The position numbers and the translations under genes were made by a program. A model generated the notes under the pieces. The model made no database searches. It had not been told where the DNA came from and saw only the letters and a list, made by a program, of their open reading frames with translations. A DNA stretch of 32,509 bases from an uncultured Microbacteriaceae bacterium (GTDB lineage Bacteria; Actinomycetota; Actinomycetes; Actinomycetales; Microbacteriaceae): contig CALGUV010000050.1 of assembly GCA_937920245.1 (NCBI GenBank), forward strand, positions 1 to 32,509. Reading direction: 5' to 3'. How positions within the stretch are numbered: position 1 is the stretch's first letter; each line of letters opens with the position of its first letter. Shown one piece after another: positions 14,301 through 22,072 of the stretch.

Positions 14301-17120
14301 CTATTTTATCGAAGCAATGATTACATCGATTCTTTCTTTCATCGTCTCGGACAACTCAGGATCGTAATTTTCTAGATAGTGATCCCAGCGATCTACTTTT
14401 CCTGTGGTGGCTCTCAGCTTCCTGATCACAGATTCATACTCGGCCCTGGTTTCAGGGATAGCCTCCCGATAAAATTCAAGGCGCTCAATGAATTCGGTGG
14501 CCGGAGGAAGGCCTGCAAGACGAACTCGGGTTGCAGTAGTTGGGGGAACTCCCCAAAAATCAAATATTGGAGCGAGGTTCACATTGGCCCTACGCGAACC
14601 CCACAGAATCGTGTCTTGGTCTTTCATGCTTGCGGTTCCAATTTGGTAGAAGACCCGATGGATTTCTCCCACGACTTCCCAGCCATATAGATCAGCTATT
14701 TCCGCAATTCGAGCCCAACTTCTAGTCTGATACTGCATTTCGTTATCCCAGGCATCGAGGCACATTCGCTGGTTCGATTGCCAGCTGGGGGAGAACATGG
14801 TGTCTAGAGCTGATTCTTTAAATCCGTAATCTTGAAAGCCCGACAGGCGCAGAGCTGTGTCCATATCAGCGTTAAGGATTTGGTTATAGATCACAGTTGC
14901 CAAAAGGTGGACGTTGGACTCACCTTCGTTACAAACTCCCGCTTCAAAACCAGCGGTAGGTAAATTATGAGCGTGACCAATTTCGTGCCAGACCACGTGC
15001 GCCCCATCCTTGAGGTTCGAGACACTCTTGCTCGCCAGATCAATGGGCGACCAGGCTCCGTCGTCCTCTATGAAGTCCTTTACTGTTCGCACGTCACCGA
15101 CGACCTCATTTAGAGCTCCGAACCAGGGGTAGCTCACCGGGAATGGGTTCACAGACGCGATGGTGGAGTCCAAGGTGAGCCACTCCTTTCGGAACCTCTC
15201 AGCGGGCCTGCCCGCCATAACATTAATGACTTCAATTGATGAATCCATCGCGCCCATAATCGGCTCGGGATCAGTGAAGAGATGAGCCATTCCCACCGGG
15301 TAGGTCAAGTTAAATTTCTCCCCCAGAATTTCAAACCAAGGGACAGCCTTGGTCTCAAGGGCAGTATTGAATTTCGCAAGGTGGTTGTCTTTATTTTCAG
15401 TTGTGGCTGTCGAGTAGGTGGGCATTTCAACAGCACCGTCAATTATGATCGTAGTTTCCCCGACCGCCGATCCATCGGGGATGCGCAAATAGATTGGTCC
15501 ACCGAATGGGTTATCAATCTCGAACTGAGGGCGGTCAACAGCGAATTTTCTGGTTATTCGAGGAAAACGATTCCAGTCCTGGCTCTCTCGAATTATCTCT
15601 AGGTCCGCGTCTTGGATCCCAACCTGGACATACCACTCTTTATCTAAAGCACTCTCTGGAACGGTTACGGTCGCAATTTCACCAGGCGCCAAGTACCTAC
15701 CGGTTGGCCTAAGCACTTGGTGTTGTCCGGCTAGGCGGTATTGCGTATCGGTAGCGTATGTCCCGTCAATTTCGATTTCTGCTGCTTGGCGCGGAACAGA
15801 ATCGCTTACAAACCCGGGAAAGAGCTCGGCCTCGGCAAAACGTATCGGCCCGGTGGTTGCAGCGGAAAGATCGTCGACAATCCATTGCTTGAGTAAAAAC
15901 TGCAGCCTGTCAATCGCAGGTAGGGCTTCAATTGCTGGATTTTCTCCCATAATTTGATAGATCGCGGACCGCGTGGAGGTGAAGTCCAAGAACCGAAGGA
16001 CCGCTGGACCGATACCTTCCCATTGGTATTCAAATTTTGCTTCGAACTCGCGAACTAGAGCCTCTTGATTGGTAGCACTGGCAGAGCCTTCAATAAATTG
16101 CTTCAGAATCATCGATAACCGGGTGGAATCTTGAACCACGCTACCGGTGCGAATGTCAAGACGCGCTATGTCTATGCTCAGCTGGGAATCATCGTCCCCT
16201 CCCACGTTTTGGTATAAATCCTCTGGGTGGCCCCCCAGGTATAGCGTGAAGTCTGGGTCGGCAAAGTTGTGTCGAATGATGTCTGGATTTGCTCGGTCCC
16301 ATTCGACCAACCTGATCGATGTCTTCTTCCCGTTTAGGGAAAACATAACGGTGGGGCTATCAAGGGCGAAACGGAAGTCAACCGAAAGCGCGTTCCAGCC
16401 CGATGACAGACTGGTGAGATTTCTTTGGTAACCCTCGATCAGGTAGGTACCGTCTGAGGTCCACAGGGTTAGACCTTGACTTTCGCAAATGATTAGAGAA
16501 AAACCTATTGAGTCACGCCACCCCCCATTGGTGGTCGCCAGAATTCGGCAATAATCTTCGAAGCGGTTCTCTTCTGCCCCATCCGCTCTATCAAACCTAA
16601 ACTCAAGGTCAAATCGATATTGGTTGGAGCACTCGAGCCCTTTTTTGCCGGTCGACTGCACTGCCAGGATGTCGTAGGGCTTCTGAAGCGAAATTAGAGC
16701 CTTCCCGCTTGCTACTGCCACCTCGTACTCTCCAACGGAGAAGTTCTTAGGGCGCGACATGTCTTCGTTGCTGATTGGCTGCATGACCAGCCTTGCCGGG
16801 CCATCTGTGTTGTCAACCGGAAGCGAAGCGGCGTTGAAATCAAAGTTGTGGTTGGCCAGGGTGTTGCCTTCGCAGGGTTCAGGCAACGGCTGGTGCCGAC
16901 CAAAAACTTCACCCGGATACTCTGGTAGCTGTTCAGATTCTGCACCGAGGGTTGGGACTTCGGCCACCTCAGTTTCAACGGCAAACAGCAGTCCAGGTTG
17001 CTCCGAATCATAGATGAGCGAGGCCACCGCCAATCCCTCGAGAAGGAGCAGCACCAGGGAGCCAGCTAAAACTTTCCTAGGGTTATTGCCTCGGCTGAAT
17101 TTTTTCCATAGCGACTTCAT
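14301..17120 (-). CDS. Membrane-anchored M60/enhancin-like metalloprotease with LamG-like domain
   Basis: Large surface protease of 939 residues. An N-terminal signal-anchor helix is at about residues 17-37. A concanavalin/LamG-like beta region at about 155-320 includes FRFDRADGAEENRF and MFSLNGKK. A beta-sandwich at about 440-600 precedes the peptidase domain, where HEIGH at 712-716 and Glu734 in NEGESNVHLLATVIYNQ fit the M60 pattern HExxHx(8-28)E. M60 enzymes cleave glycoproteins such as mucins, so a glycosylated external substrate is plausible. I chose ATG 17120, four bases after the upstream stop and preceded by ACAGGA, over the longer ATG at 17159, which would overlap the previous gene. 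Probably cotranscribed with that gene. Confidence 0.85.
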   Translation of the reverse strand: MKSLWKKFSRGNNPRKVLAGSLVLLLLEGLAVASLIYDSEQPGLLFAVETEVAEVPTLGAESEQLPEYPGEVFGRHQPLPEPCEGNTLANHNFDFNAASLPVDNTDGPARLVMQPISNEDMSRPKNFSVGEYEVAVASGKALISLQKPYDILAVQSTGKKGLECSNQYRFDLEFRFDRADGAEENRFEDYCRILATTNGGWRDSIGFSLIICESQGLTLWTSDGTYLIEGYQRNLTSLSSGWNALSVDFRFALDSPTVMFSLNGKKTSIRLVEWDRANPDIIRHNFADPDFTLYLGGHPEDLYQNVGGDDDSQLSIDIARLDIRTGSVVQDSTRLSMILKQFIEGSASATNQEALVREFEAKFEYQWEGIGPAVLRFLDFTSTRSAIYQIMGENPAIEALPAIDRLQFLLKQWIVDDLSAATTGPIRFAEAELFPGFVSDSVPRQAAEIEIDGTYATDTQYRLAGQHQVLRPTGRYLAPGEIATVTVPESALDKEWYVQVGIQDADLEIIRESQDWNRFPRITRKFAVDRPQFEIDNPFGGPIYLRIPDGSAVGETTIIIDGAVEMPTYSTATTENKDNHLAKFNTALETKAVPWFEILGEKFNLTYPVGMAHLFTDPEPIMGAMDSSIEVINVMAGRPAERFRKEWLTLDSTIASVNPFPVSYPWFGALNEVVGDVRTVKDFIEDDGAWSPIDLASKSVSNLKDGAHVVWHEIGHAHNLPTAGFEAGVCNEGESNVHLLATVIYNQILNADMDTALRLSGFQDYGFKESALDTMFSPSWQSNQRMCLDAWDNEMQYQTRSWARIAEIADLYGWEVVGEIHRVFYQIGTASMKDQDTILWGSRRANVNLAPIFDFWGVPPTTATRVRLAGLPPATEFIERLEFYREAIPETRAEYESVIRKLRATTGKVDRWDHYLENYDPELSETMKERIDVIIASIK

Positions 17121-17124
17121 GTCG

Positions 17125-17979
17125 TCATTCCTGTTCACATCGGGTTTCGGCCTCGTCAATCCCGAGGACTAAGTAGCCGCGAGGATCAGTATTTTTCCCA
17201 GGCATCCAAGACGAGCCATCGGTGCGGACCAGAAGGCTTATAAATTTTCCTTGAATGTCGAATGCGTAAAGTCCCGCGGGTAATTTCACCCGCGCGATTC
17301 CTCTGGCGTCCAGCTTCACTTCTGCAGCATCGTAGGTTGGCTTAAGTAAAGAGAGTGAAGCGAGAGACTGAGGACTACCCTGTGAATCGGCTCTGAGAAA
17401 AAAGTTGACTTCTCCAGGCTGTGCCGCAGGATAATCTATAGGGGTTGCCACGTCGGAGGCACAGCCTCGAGAAAACCCATTCCGGACCAAGAGCTCAATG
17501 GTCATCTCATCGAGCTCAGCTTGCAAGTCTTCAGAGAATTCACCGGCAGCTCCTTCAAATAGAGCCTGTTTGATAACAAAGATTTCTTCCACTGCAGCGA
17601 GCATCCTTGATCGCTCTAGCTCGATACCCTCTGCCAAATTCTCACCGCCTGACATTTCACCGGTGAAATCTTGCAGCACAGGAGCATCTTCAGTTGTTTC
17701 AAGATTCTCTTGTACCGATGGAGCATCAACAGCCGAGGTGGCTTGGACTGAACCAACAGTGTCCGAATTGAAAAATTGTTGAATCGAGCTCCGGTAGTCA
17801 GAACTGAGTGAGATCGAAGTGGTAAATAAAAGCCCCAGAATAGCCAGGACGGCGGTTGCGCTCGCAATTATTGCTTCGACCGGGTGGTTGCTGCGCGACC
17901 GGCTATTATCGCCGCCTTCAGACGCCGACGGCGTTTCAGGTGGAACTCCTGACTCGTTCCCCGCGCCCCCAAGAAGCAT
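17125..17979 (-). CDS. Single-pass membrane protein, unknown function, partner of the M60-like protease
   Basis: 284 residues not recognised as a known family. A Ser/Gly/Glu-rich cytoplasmic N-terminus (1-33) is followed by one transmembrane helix (about 34-58, AIIASATAVLAILGLLF), an acidic low-complexity stretch with helical content (about 75-165, ELERSRMLAAVEEIFVIKQ), and a C-terminal beta-rich domain (about 185-284) resembling a carboxypeptidase-regulatory-like or prealbumin-like fold, with GIARVKLPAGLYAFDIQGK. The stop is four bases before the protease ATG, so the two are probably made together. It may present or anchor the protease at the cell surface. No convincing ribosome site precedes the ATG. 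Confidence 0.72.
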   Translation of the reverse strand: MLLGGAGNESGVPPETPSASEGGDNSRSRSNHPVEAIIASATAVLAILGLLFTTSISLSSDYRSSIQQFFNSDTVGSVQATSAVDAPSVQENLETTEDAPVLQDFTGEMSGGENLAEGIELERSRMLAAVEEIFVIKQALFEGAAGEFSEDLQAELDEMTIELLVRNGFSRGCASDVATPIDYPAAQPGEVNFFLRADSQGSPQSLASLSLLKPTYDAAEVKLDARGIARVKLPAGLYAFDIQGKFISLLVRTDGSSWMPGKNTDPRGYLVLGIDEAETRCEQE

Positions 17980-18175
17980 GATCGACTCGATTCTGGCATC
18001 TTAGTTATTCGAACCTAATGTTAAGCTACATTATCTCAAGTCAAGAACGCCCGCAATCTCAAATGGGGCGTGTGGGATGGTTTTCGGGTTCTAGACGCTG
18101 ATCAATAACGAGGCCAGATACTCAGAGGCTCCTCTAGCACCAAGTTGACTCAAGGTGCCGCCAACAACACAAAAA

Positions 18176-18322
18176 CTACTCGCCGTCCCACTGTGGATTG
18201 TCGGCGTCGGGTTTGCTGCTCTCTTCCGGTTGATGTTTTTTGGATCTCACAACAAAAAGACTGAGCACAGTTGCGACCACCGCGCCCAATACCAGTAGCA
18301 CTAAAAGCGTTTCCAATAACAT
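18176..18322 (-). CDS. Small single-pass membrane protein
   Basis: 48 residues: MLLETLLVLLVLGAVVATV forms a transmembrane helix, followed by a short charged tail (RSKKHQPEESSKPDADNPQWDGE-like). AAGGAG is seven bases upstream of the ATG at 18322. A longer reading to 18397 exists but has no ribosome site. It is upstream of the 284-residue protein on the same strand, with 196 bases between. Unknown function; possibly part of the protease module. Confidence 0.6.
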   Translation of the reverse strand: MLLETLLVLLVLGAVVATVLSLFVVRSKKHQPEESSKPDADNPQWDGE

Positions 18323-18470
18323 AGGCATTCTCCTTGTTTTAGACCTTACCAACTCAGGCAAAAACTCAAGCAATTTGGCTGATGCAACCTGGCACACTGG
18401 GACACATCAGGACACAGTATTTACTTATGCTTTTCGGGAAAACACTTTGTTCTCGGGGGTGTGAATCTCT

Positions 18471-18513
18471 TTCGTGACGAGCAGCTCAAGAGTTTGATTC
18501 TCTTGGGTGACTC
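18471..18513 (+). repeat. att repeat copy 4, degenerate (distal island end)
   Basis: 36 of 43 positions match the tRNA-Thr 3' half. The seven changes are spread over the block, including one inside the former T stem. It marks the outer edge of the island: chromosomal genes resume 60 bases later. Its decay suggests the oldest recombination site. Confidence 0.8.
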
Positions 18514-18561
18514 GGCAGGGGCCCAAACCCTAGGCAAAACTTACTCAAGTACTTGCCCCAA

Positions 18562-18567
18562 TAGACT
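18562..18567 (+). promoter_or_regulatory. -10 hexamer, leaderless start (proline racemase gene)
   Basis: TAGACT, then six bases, then ATG 18574. The spacing predicts transcription starting at the A of ATG. A 10-bp palindrome CAAGTACTTG (18546-18555) lies just upstream and could be an operator. Confidence 0.6.
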
Positions 18568-18573
18568 CGAGTC

Positions 18574-19599
18574 ATGAACAGGCCATTAGTCAAAATCACT
18601 GCTGCGGATTACCACACTGCCGGAGAGCCATTTCGAATCGTGAGTGTCGGGCTTCCTGACATTGCGGGAGCAACGGTCCTAGACAAGCGAGCAGGGGCTT
18701 CCTCAAATCAGAAACTCGAACAAATTAGAAAACTACTTGTCAATGAACCCCGGGGTCATGCGGATATGTATGGCGGGTTTATCGTGGAGCCAAACGATGA
18801 TGGTGCTGATTTCGGTGTGCTGTTTTGGCACGGTGATGGTTATTCAACTGCTTGTGGGCACGGCACTATTGCGCTTGGCGCTTGGGCCGTTGACACCGGG
18901 TTGGTTGCTGTAGCACCCAATGATGAAACTGCAGTCACAATCGATGTTCCATCCGGCAGAGTGCAGGCTCTAGTGACTCAAGTAAACGGAATCACAACGA
19001 AGATTTCCTTCAGGAATGTGTTTTCCCACGCAATCGCCGAGGCGGTGCCAGTGGATCTGGATGATGGCAGGACTGTCTTGGTCGACATTGGCTACGGTGG
19101 TGCAAACTACGCAAGCATCGAGGCCAGCAAGCTCGGCTTATCGGTCGAACCCAAGCATTTAGATGAGCTAATTCGCATCGGTAGGCAGATCAAATGGAAG
19201 TTGAACGAGACTCCGGAATCTAATTCGCAGGCCGATGAACGTCTAAACGGTATCTACGGAACCATTATTTTTGATGAGATTAATTCAACTGAGACCGAAC
19301 TTCATCAACGAAATGTAACTATCTATGCCGACGGCCGGGTCGACAGGTCACCTTGTGGTTCTGGAACCGCAGCAAGAATTGCTCAGCTTGCCCATTCCGG
19401 CAAGCTAACTAAGTCAATGACTCTTGTTCACGACTCAATTATCGGAACTAGGTTCTTAGGCCGCATTGAAGAAACCCAAACCCACGGACAAAGTTCTGGT
19501 GTTATCCCGGTTATTACCGGAAACGCCTTCCAAGTTGCAAACTCAGAGTTTTTGTTGTTTGAAAACGATGAACTGGATGCGGGATTCTCACTTCGATGA
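18574..19599 (+). CDS. Proline racemase / hydroxyproline 2-epimerase family protein
   Basis: 341 residues, cytoplasmic and cofactor-free. The two catalytic cysteines are both present: Cys94 in STACGHGTIALGAW and Cys261 in RSPCGSGTAARI. A Cys/Cys pair is typical of proline racemase and 4-hydroxyproline 2-epimerase, while trans-3-hydroxyproline dehydratases usually have Thr at the second site. Other family marks are DYHTAGEPFRIV at the start, RGHADMYGGF near residue 61, and GSGTAAR. The stop overlaps the start of a reductase-type gene by four bases, so the pair works together on proline, hydroxyproline or a pyrroline-carboxylate route. The exact substrate is unresolved. Confidence 0.88.
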   Translation: MNRPLVKITAADYHTAGEPFRIVSVGLPDIAGATVLDKRAGASSNQKLEQIRKLLVNEPRGHADMYGGFIVEPNDDGADFGVLFWHGDGYSTACGHGTIALGAWAVDTGLVAVAPNDETAVTIDVPSGRVQALVTQVNGITTKISFRNVFSHAIAEAVPVDLDDGRTVLVDIGYGGANYASIEASKLGLSVEPKHLDELIRIGRQIKWKLNETPESNSQADERLNGIYGTIIFDEINSTETELHQRNVTIYADGRVDRSPCGSGTAARIAQLAHSGKLTKSMTLVHDSIIGTRFLGRIEETQTHGQSSGVIPVITGNAFQVANSEFLLFENDELDAGFSLR

Positions 19600-20528
19600 G
19601 CGTTCTAAGCCCGGCAAAGTGGATAAGTGACCAAGAGTTATTTATAAAGTTTGGTTATCGCAAGGCAATCGAAGCAATAAGCCAAGCCTTGACCGGTGGG
19701 TTTGACCCTGCAACTGACAAATCACGCTCGTTTGTCGAGTTTGCCTCTGGCCAGGGTTTAGTGATGCCCAGCGAGAATGCTGAGTTTGTAGGGCTGAAGT
19801 TCGTCACCCTCGCACCCAAGAACCCGGCAAAAAACATTCCAAGAATCCAAGGCATCTATACGTTGTTTGATGCCAAAACTCTTACCCCTTTGGCTCAGTG
19901 CGATGGCGCTGCTTTGACGCTGCTTAGGACTTCCTGCGTAACGGCAGCCATGGTGCAAAAGTTGGCTTTGCCAGAAAGCCCAAAGCTGGTTGTTTTTGGC
20001 TCTGGGCCACAGGCTTTTGCCCACATTCTCGCAATTTCAGCCGTGTCAACGCCAGATTCAATTCGAATCTTGGCCAGAAACACCGCAGGTGTTGAGAAGC
20101 TGATTGTTGACCTCAGGTCTCATGGCATTGAGGCGGCTGCAGGGTCAACTAAGGACCTTGCCGAGGCTGACTTAGTTATTACTGCAACCACTGCCAGAGA
20201 GCCTCTGTTTGCTCTAGAGCAAGTTCAGAAGACAGTAATTGTTGCGGCAGTTGGTTCGCACGAACCAAACGCTAGAGAACTACCCGGAAATCTCATGGGT
20301 ATTGGAACGGTGTTCATCGAAGATCAATCGGCTGCGCTCAGAGAGGCAGGCGATGTCATCATGGCAATCAACGAAGGCTTTGTTGCCGCGGAAGATCTAG
20401 TGGAGGTAAAAAAGCTATTTACTTCTGACTACACGATAGATAGCCAGTCGATAAGAATCTACAAGTCATCCGGAATGCCTTGGCAGGATCTGGCGATCTT
20501 TGGCGCAACCTATAAGGCTCTGATCTAA
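19596..20528 (+). CDS. Ornithine cyclodeaminase / mu-crystallin family, likely imine (pyrroline-2-carboxylate) reductase
   Basis: 310 residues of the OCD/mu-crystallin family. A Rossmann nucleotide site is visible in LVVFGSGPQAFAHIL (about residues 130-145) with RILARN after it; further on are VITATTAREPLF and VAAVGSHEPNARELP. Family members include ornithine cyclodeaminase and the Delta1-pyrroline-2-carboxylate reductase LhpI of hydroxyproline degradation. Because it is translationally coupled (ATGA) to a proline racemase-family enzyme, the reductase role is the better guess. It ends four bases from the convergent zinc-ribbon gene. Confidence 0.88.
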   Translation: MSVLSPAKWISDQELFIKFGYRKAIEAISQALTGGFDPATDKSRSFVEFASGQGLVMPSENAEFVGLKFVTLAPKNPAKNIPRIQGIYTLFDAKTLTPLAQCDGAALTLLRTSCVTAAMVQKLALPESPKLVVFGSGPQAFAHILAISAVSTPDSIRILARNTAGVEKLIVDLRSHGIEAAAGSTKDLAEADLVITATTAREPLFALEQVQKTVIVAAVGSHEPNARELPGNLMGIGTVFIEDQSAALREAGDVIMAINEGFVAAEDLVEVKKLFTSDYTIDSQSIRIYKSSGMPWQDLAIFGATYKALI

Positions 20529-20532
20529 GTTC

Positions 20533-20811
20533 TTATTTTGCGCGCAATGCACTTATGAGGGCCAAGCCTCCGGCAATTAGGACCATGGCCGGCGGGATGA
20601 AGTTTAGAGGCGAGTACCAGTCTGTGGCGCTGTTGGCGATTACGAACACTACCCCGGCGACACCGAGAGCCAGCAAGAGCCACGCAATCACCTTGGTTGA
20701 CTGCGGGTCGATCTTCTGAAGATCTTCCCTGGACTGTGCGGTTGTTTTACCGCAGCTTGGGCAGTTGAAATCAGACTCGGAAATTTCGCTTTGGCAGTTT
20801 TTACATTTCAT
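20533..20811 (-). CDS. Zinc-ribbon membrane protein
   Basis: 92 residues. An N-terminal zinc ribbon has Cys3, Cys6, Cys17 and Cys20 (CKNC and CPSC). Two hydrophobic segments follow, at about 40-59 (VIAWLLLALGVAGVVFVIA) and 67-88. The function is unknown; such small zinc-ribbon membrane proteins are common in actinobacteria. The ATG lies exactly six bases after TAACCT, and there is no ribosome site, so it may be made from a leaderless message. The preceding small membrane gene is 16 bases away on the same strand. Confidence 0.82.
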   Translation of the reverse strand: MKCKNCQSEISESDFNCPSCGKTTAQSREDLQKIDPQSTKVIAWLLLALGVAGVVFVIANSATDWYSPLNFIPPAMVLIAGGLALISALRAK

Positions 20812-20817
20812 GACTTT

Positions 20818-20823
20818 AGGTTA
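20818..20823 (-). promoter_or_regulatory. -10 hexamer, leaderless start (zinc-ribbon gene)
   Basis: On the minus strand TAACCT is followed by six bases and ATG 20811. It fits TANNNT with transcription from the start codon. Confidence 0.55.
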
Positions 20824-20827
20824 TTGC

Positions 20828-20977
20828 TTATCTAAAGTCTGGGTTCACTAAATCAATAATCTGAGGACCTGCTACCAACACGATTGCCAGCACGAAAAGC
20901 GCTAGACCAATTCGTTTCCACATTTTTTCTAGCTGGCTGGAATCCCTAGGTTCTTTTGGGTTCTGTTTATCAGTCAT
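20828..20977 (-). CDS. Small single-pass membrane protein (49 aa)
   Basis: A 49-residue ORF: a charged N-terminus (MTDKQNPKEPRDSSQLEK), one helix (about 24-38, IGLALFVLAIVLVAG) and a short tail (PQIIDLVNPDFR). The ATG lies exactly six bases after TAGGCT, the strongest leaderless signature in the window, which argues that it is real despite its size. It precedes the zinc-ribbon membrane gene by 16 bases on the same strand, so the two may be linked. No function can be assigned. Confidence 0.7.
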   Translation of the reverse strand: MTDKQNPKEPRDSSQLEKMWKRIGLALFVLAIVLVAGPQIIDLVNPDFR

Positions 20978-20983
20978 GCCCCC

Positions 20984-20989
20984 AGCCTA
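20984..20989 (-). promoter_or_regulatory. -10 hexamer, leaderless start (49-aa protein)
   Basis: Minus-strand TAGGCT, then GGGGGC, then ATG 20977. The same hexamer and spacing occur before 24486 and 24558. Confidence 0.6.
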
Positions 20990-21110
20990 CTTCTTGCCGT
21001 TAGCACGGGCGGGCTTTGGCCTGCTGGCAGATACAATTGCAAAAAACGGGCAGTAGCAATTTAGCTGGAGTTTTACCTACCGCAGCTGCCCTTTTATCGA
21101 TTGGAAGAAC

Positions 21111-22034
21111 TTGAAGAACAATCTCGTCGCACTCGAGCCCAAGCAGTTTCCAGAATATGTAGAGGCGATCACCGATGCCGGCGGTCAGGTGACTTCAGTA
21201 ACGCCTTCCACAAAAGCCCTTGTCTGGACTGATTACTCCTCTCCTGGGGCTTTGCAGGAGGTGCTCAATGCCAACCCGCAGCTTGAGTGGGTGCAGCTGC
21301 CATTCGCTGGGGTTGATGCTTTTGGTGAGATTTTGAAGAGTCCAATTATTTTTACAAGTGCCAAGCGGTCCTACTCTGAACCGGTAGCTGAGCATGCCCT
21401 CGCTCTTTGCTTGGCTCTGGCAAGAATCATTCCGGAGCGAGTCAGAACCAAGAGCTGGGGTAGGCAGTTTGCAGACTCTCTCTACGATCAGGATGTTTTG
21501 ATTGTTGGCGGCGGCGGCATCGCCGAAGAGCTTTCGTCCTTGCTTGCTCCTTTTCGCTCCAAGGTCACAGTTGTCAGGAACAGACCCAACGAGCCTTTTC
21601 TTGCGGGCTTCACAGGACGGGTTGTTTCATTTGACGACTTTGACAAGGAGTTAGCCAAAGCAAAGTTTGTGATTCTGGCCTGCGCCTTGACAGAGACCAC
21701 GAGGTTCTTGTTTGATACTCGAGCGTTTGGGCTAATGCGCACCGATTCTTATCTAGTGAACATCGCAAGGGGAGAAGTTGTGAACCAAGAAGACTTGGTT
21801 CACGCCTTGAAATCAGGCAGCATTGCGGCAGCAGCAACTGATGTTACTTATCCAGAGCCTTTGCCAGCAGATCACGCAATGTGGCAGTTGGATAATTTGC
21901 TCATCACCCCTCACACTGCGGATACCAAGGAAATAGTCACGAGGCTATTTTCAGAGCGACTTCGGGTGAACGTGGCAGCCTGGCTTAGAGACAAGCCGCT
22001 TGTCGGCGTTGTCGATGCTGAGCTGGGCTATTAG
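21111..22034 (+). CDS. D-isomer-specific 2-hydroxyacid dehydrogenase family protein
   Basis: NAD(P)-dependent oxidoreductase of 307 residues, starting at TTG 21111 with GGAAG upstream. The C-terminal Rossmann domain has GGGGIAEEL (Gly133-Gly136). Catalytic residues of the family are present: Arg220 in NIARGEVV, Glu249 in DVTYPEPLP and His268 in ITPHTAD. It could reduce a 2-keto acid or oxidise a 2-hydroxyacid; the substrate is not visible. The neighbouring amino-acid enzymes suggest a keto-acid product or substrate, but this is only context. It converges on dgcA, with 14 bases between the stop codons. Confidence 0.9.
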   Translation: MKNNLVALEPKQFPEYVEAITDAGGQVTSVTPSTKALVWTDYSSPGALQEVLNANPQLEWVQLPFAGVDAFGEILKSPIIFTSAKRSYSEPVAEHALALCLALARIIPERVRTKSWGRQFADSLYDQDVLIVGGGGIAEELSSLLAPFRSKVTVVRNRPNEPFLAGFTGRVVSFDDFDKELAKAKFVILACALTETTRFLFDTRAFGLMRTDSYLVNIARGEVVNQEDLVHALKSGSIAAAATDVTYPEPLPADHAMWQLDNLLITPHTADTKEIVTRLFSERLRVNVAAWLRDKPLVGVVDAELGY

Positions 22035-22047
22035 GTACGTATTTAGC

Positions 22048-22072
22048 TTTAGCCCCAAAGCGTTGGGCTAAA
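22048..22072. terminator. Hairpin between convergent genes
   Basis: A perfect 8-bp stem, TTTAGCCC (22048-22055) and GGGCTAAA (22065-22072), with a 9-base loop, between the stop of the dehydrogenase gene and inside the dgcA 3' end. No T-run follows on either strand, so it could be a bidirectional transcript-end structure rather than a classical terminator. Confidence 0.4.

Larger units (their letters stand above)
14145..18513 (+). mobile_element. Integrase-less island segment 3 (M60-like protease module)
   Basis: A 4.4-kb block between att copies 3 and 4. Three minus-strand genes, encoding a small membrane protein, a membrane-anchored protein and a large M60-like metalloprotease, occupy most of it. 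No integrase or full arm motif is visible; only a half-match (CCTAATGTTAAGC, 18014-18026) is present. The outer att copy is degenerate, so this is probably the oldest insertion. Confidence 0.62.

Noticed and set aside
18121..18175. Possible terminator GCACC/GGTGC after the small membrane gene
   Set aside because: Only five pairs with a large loop and no T tail.
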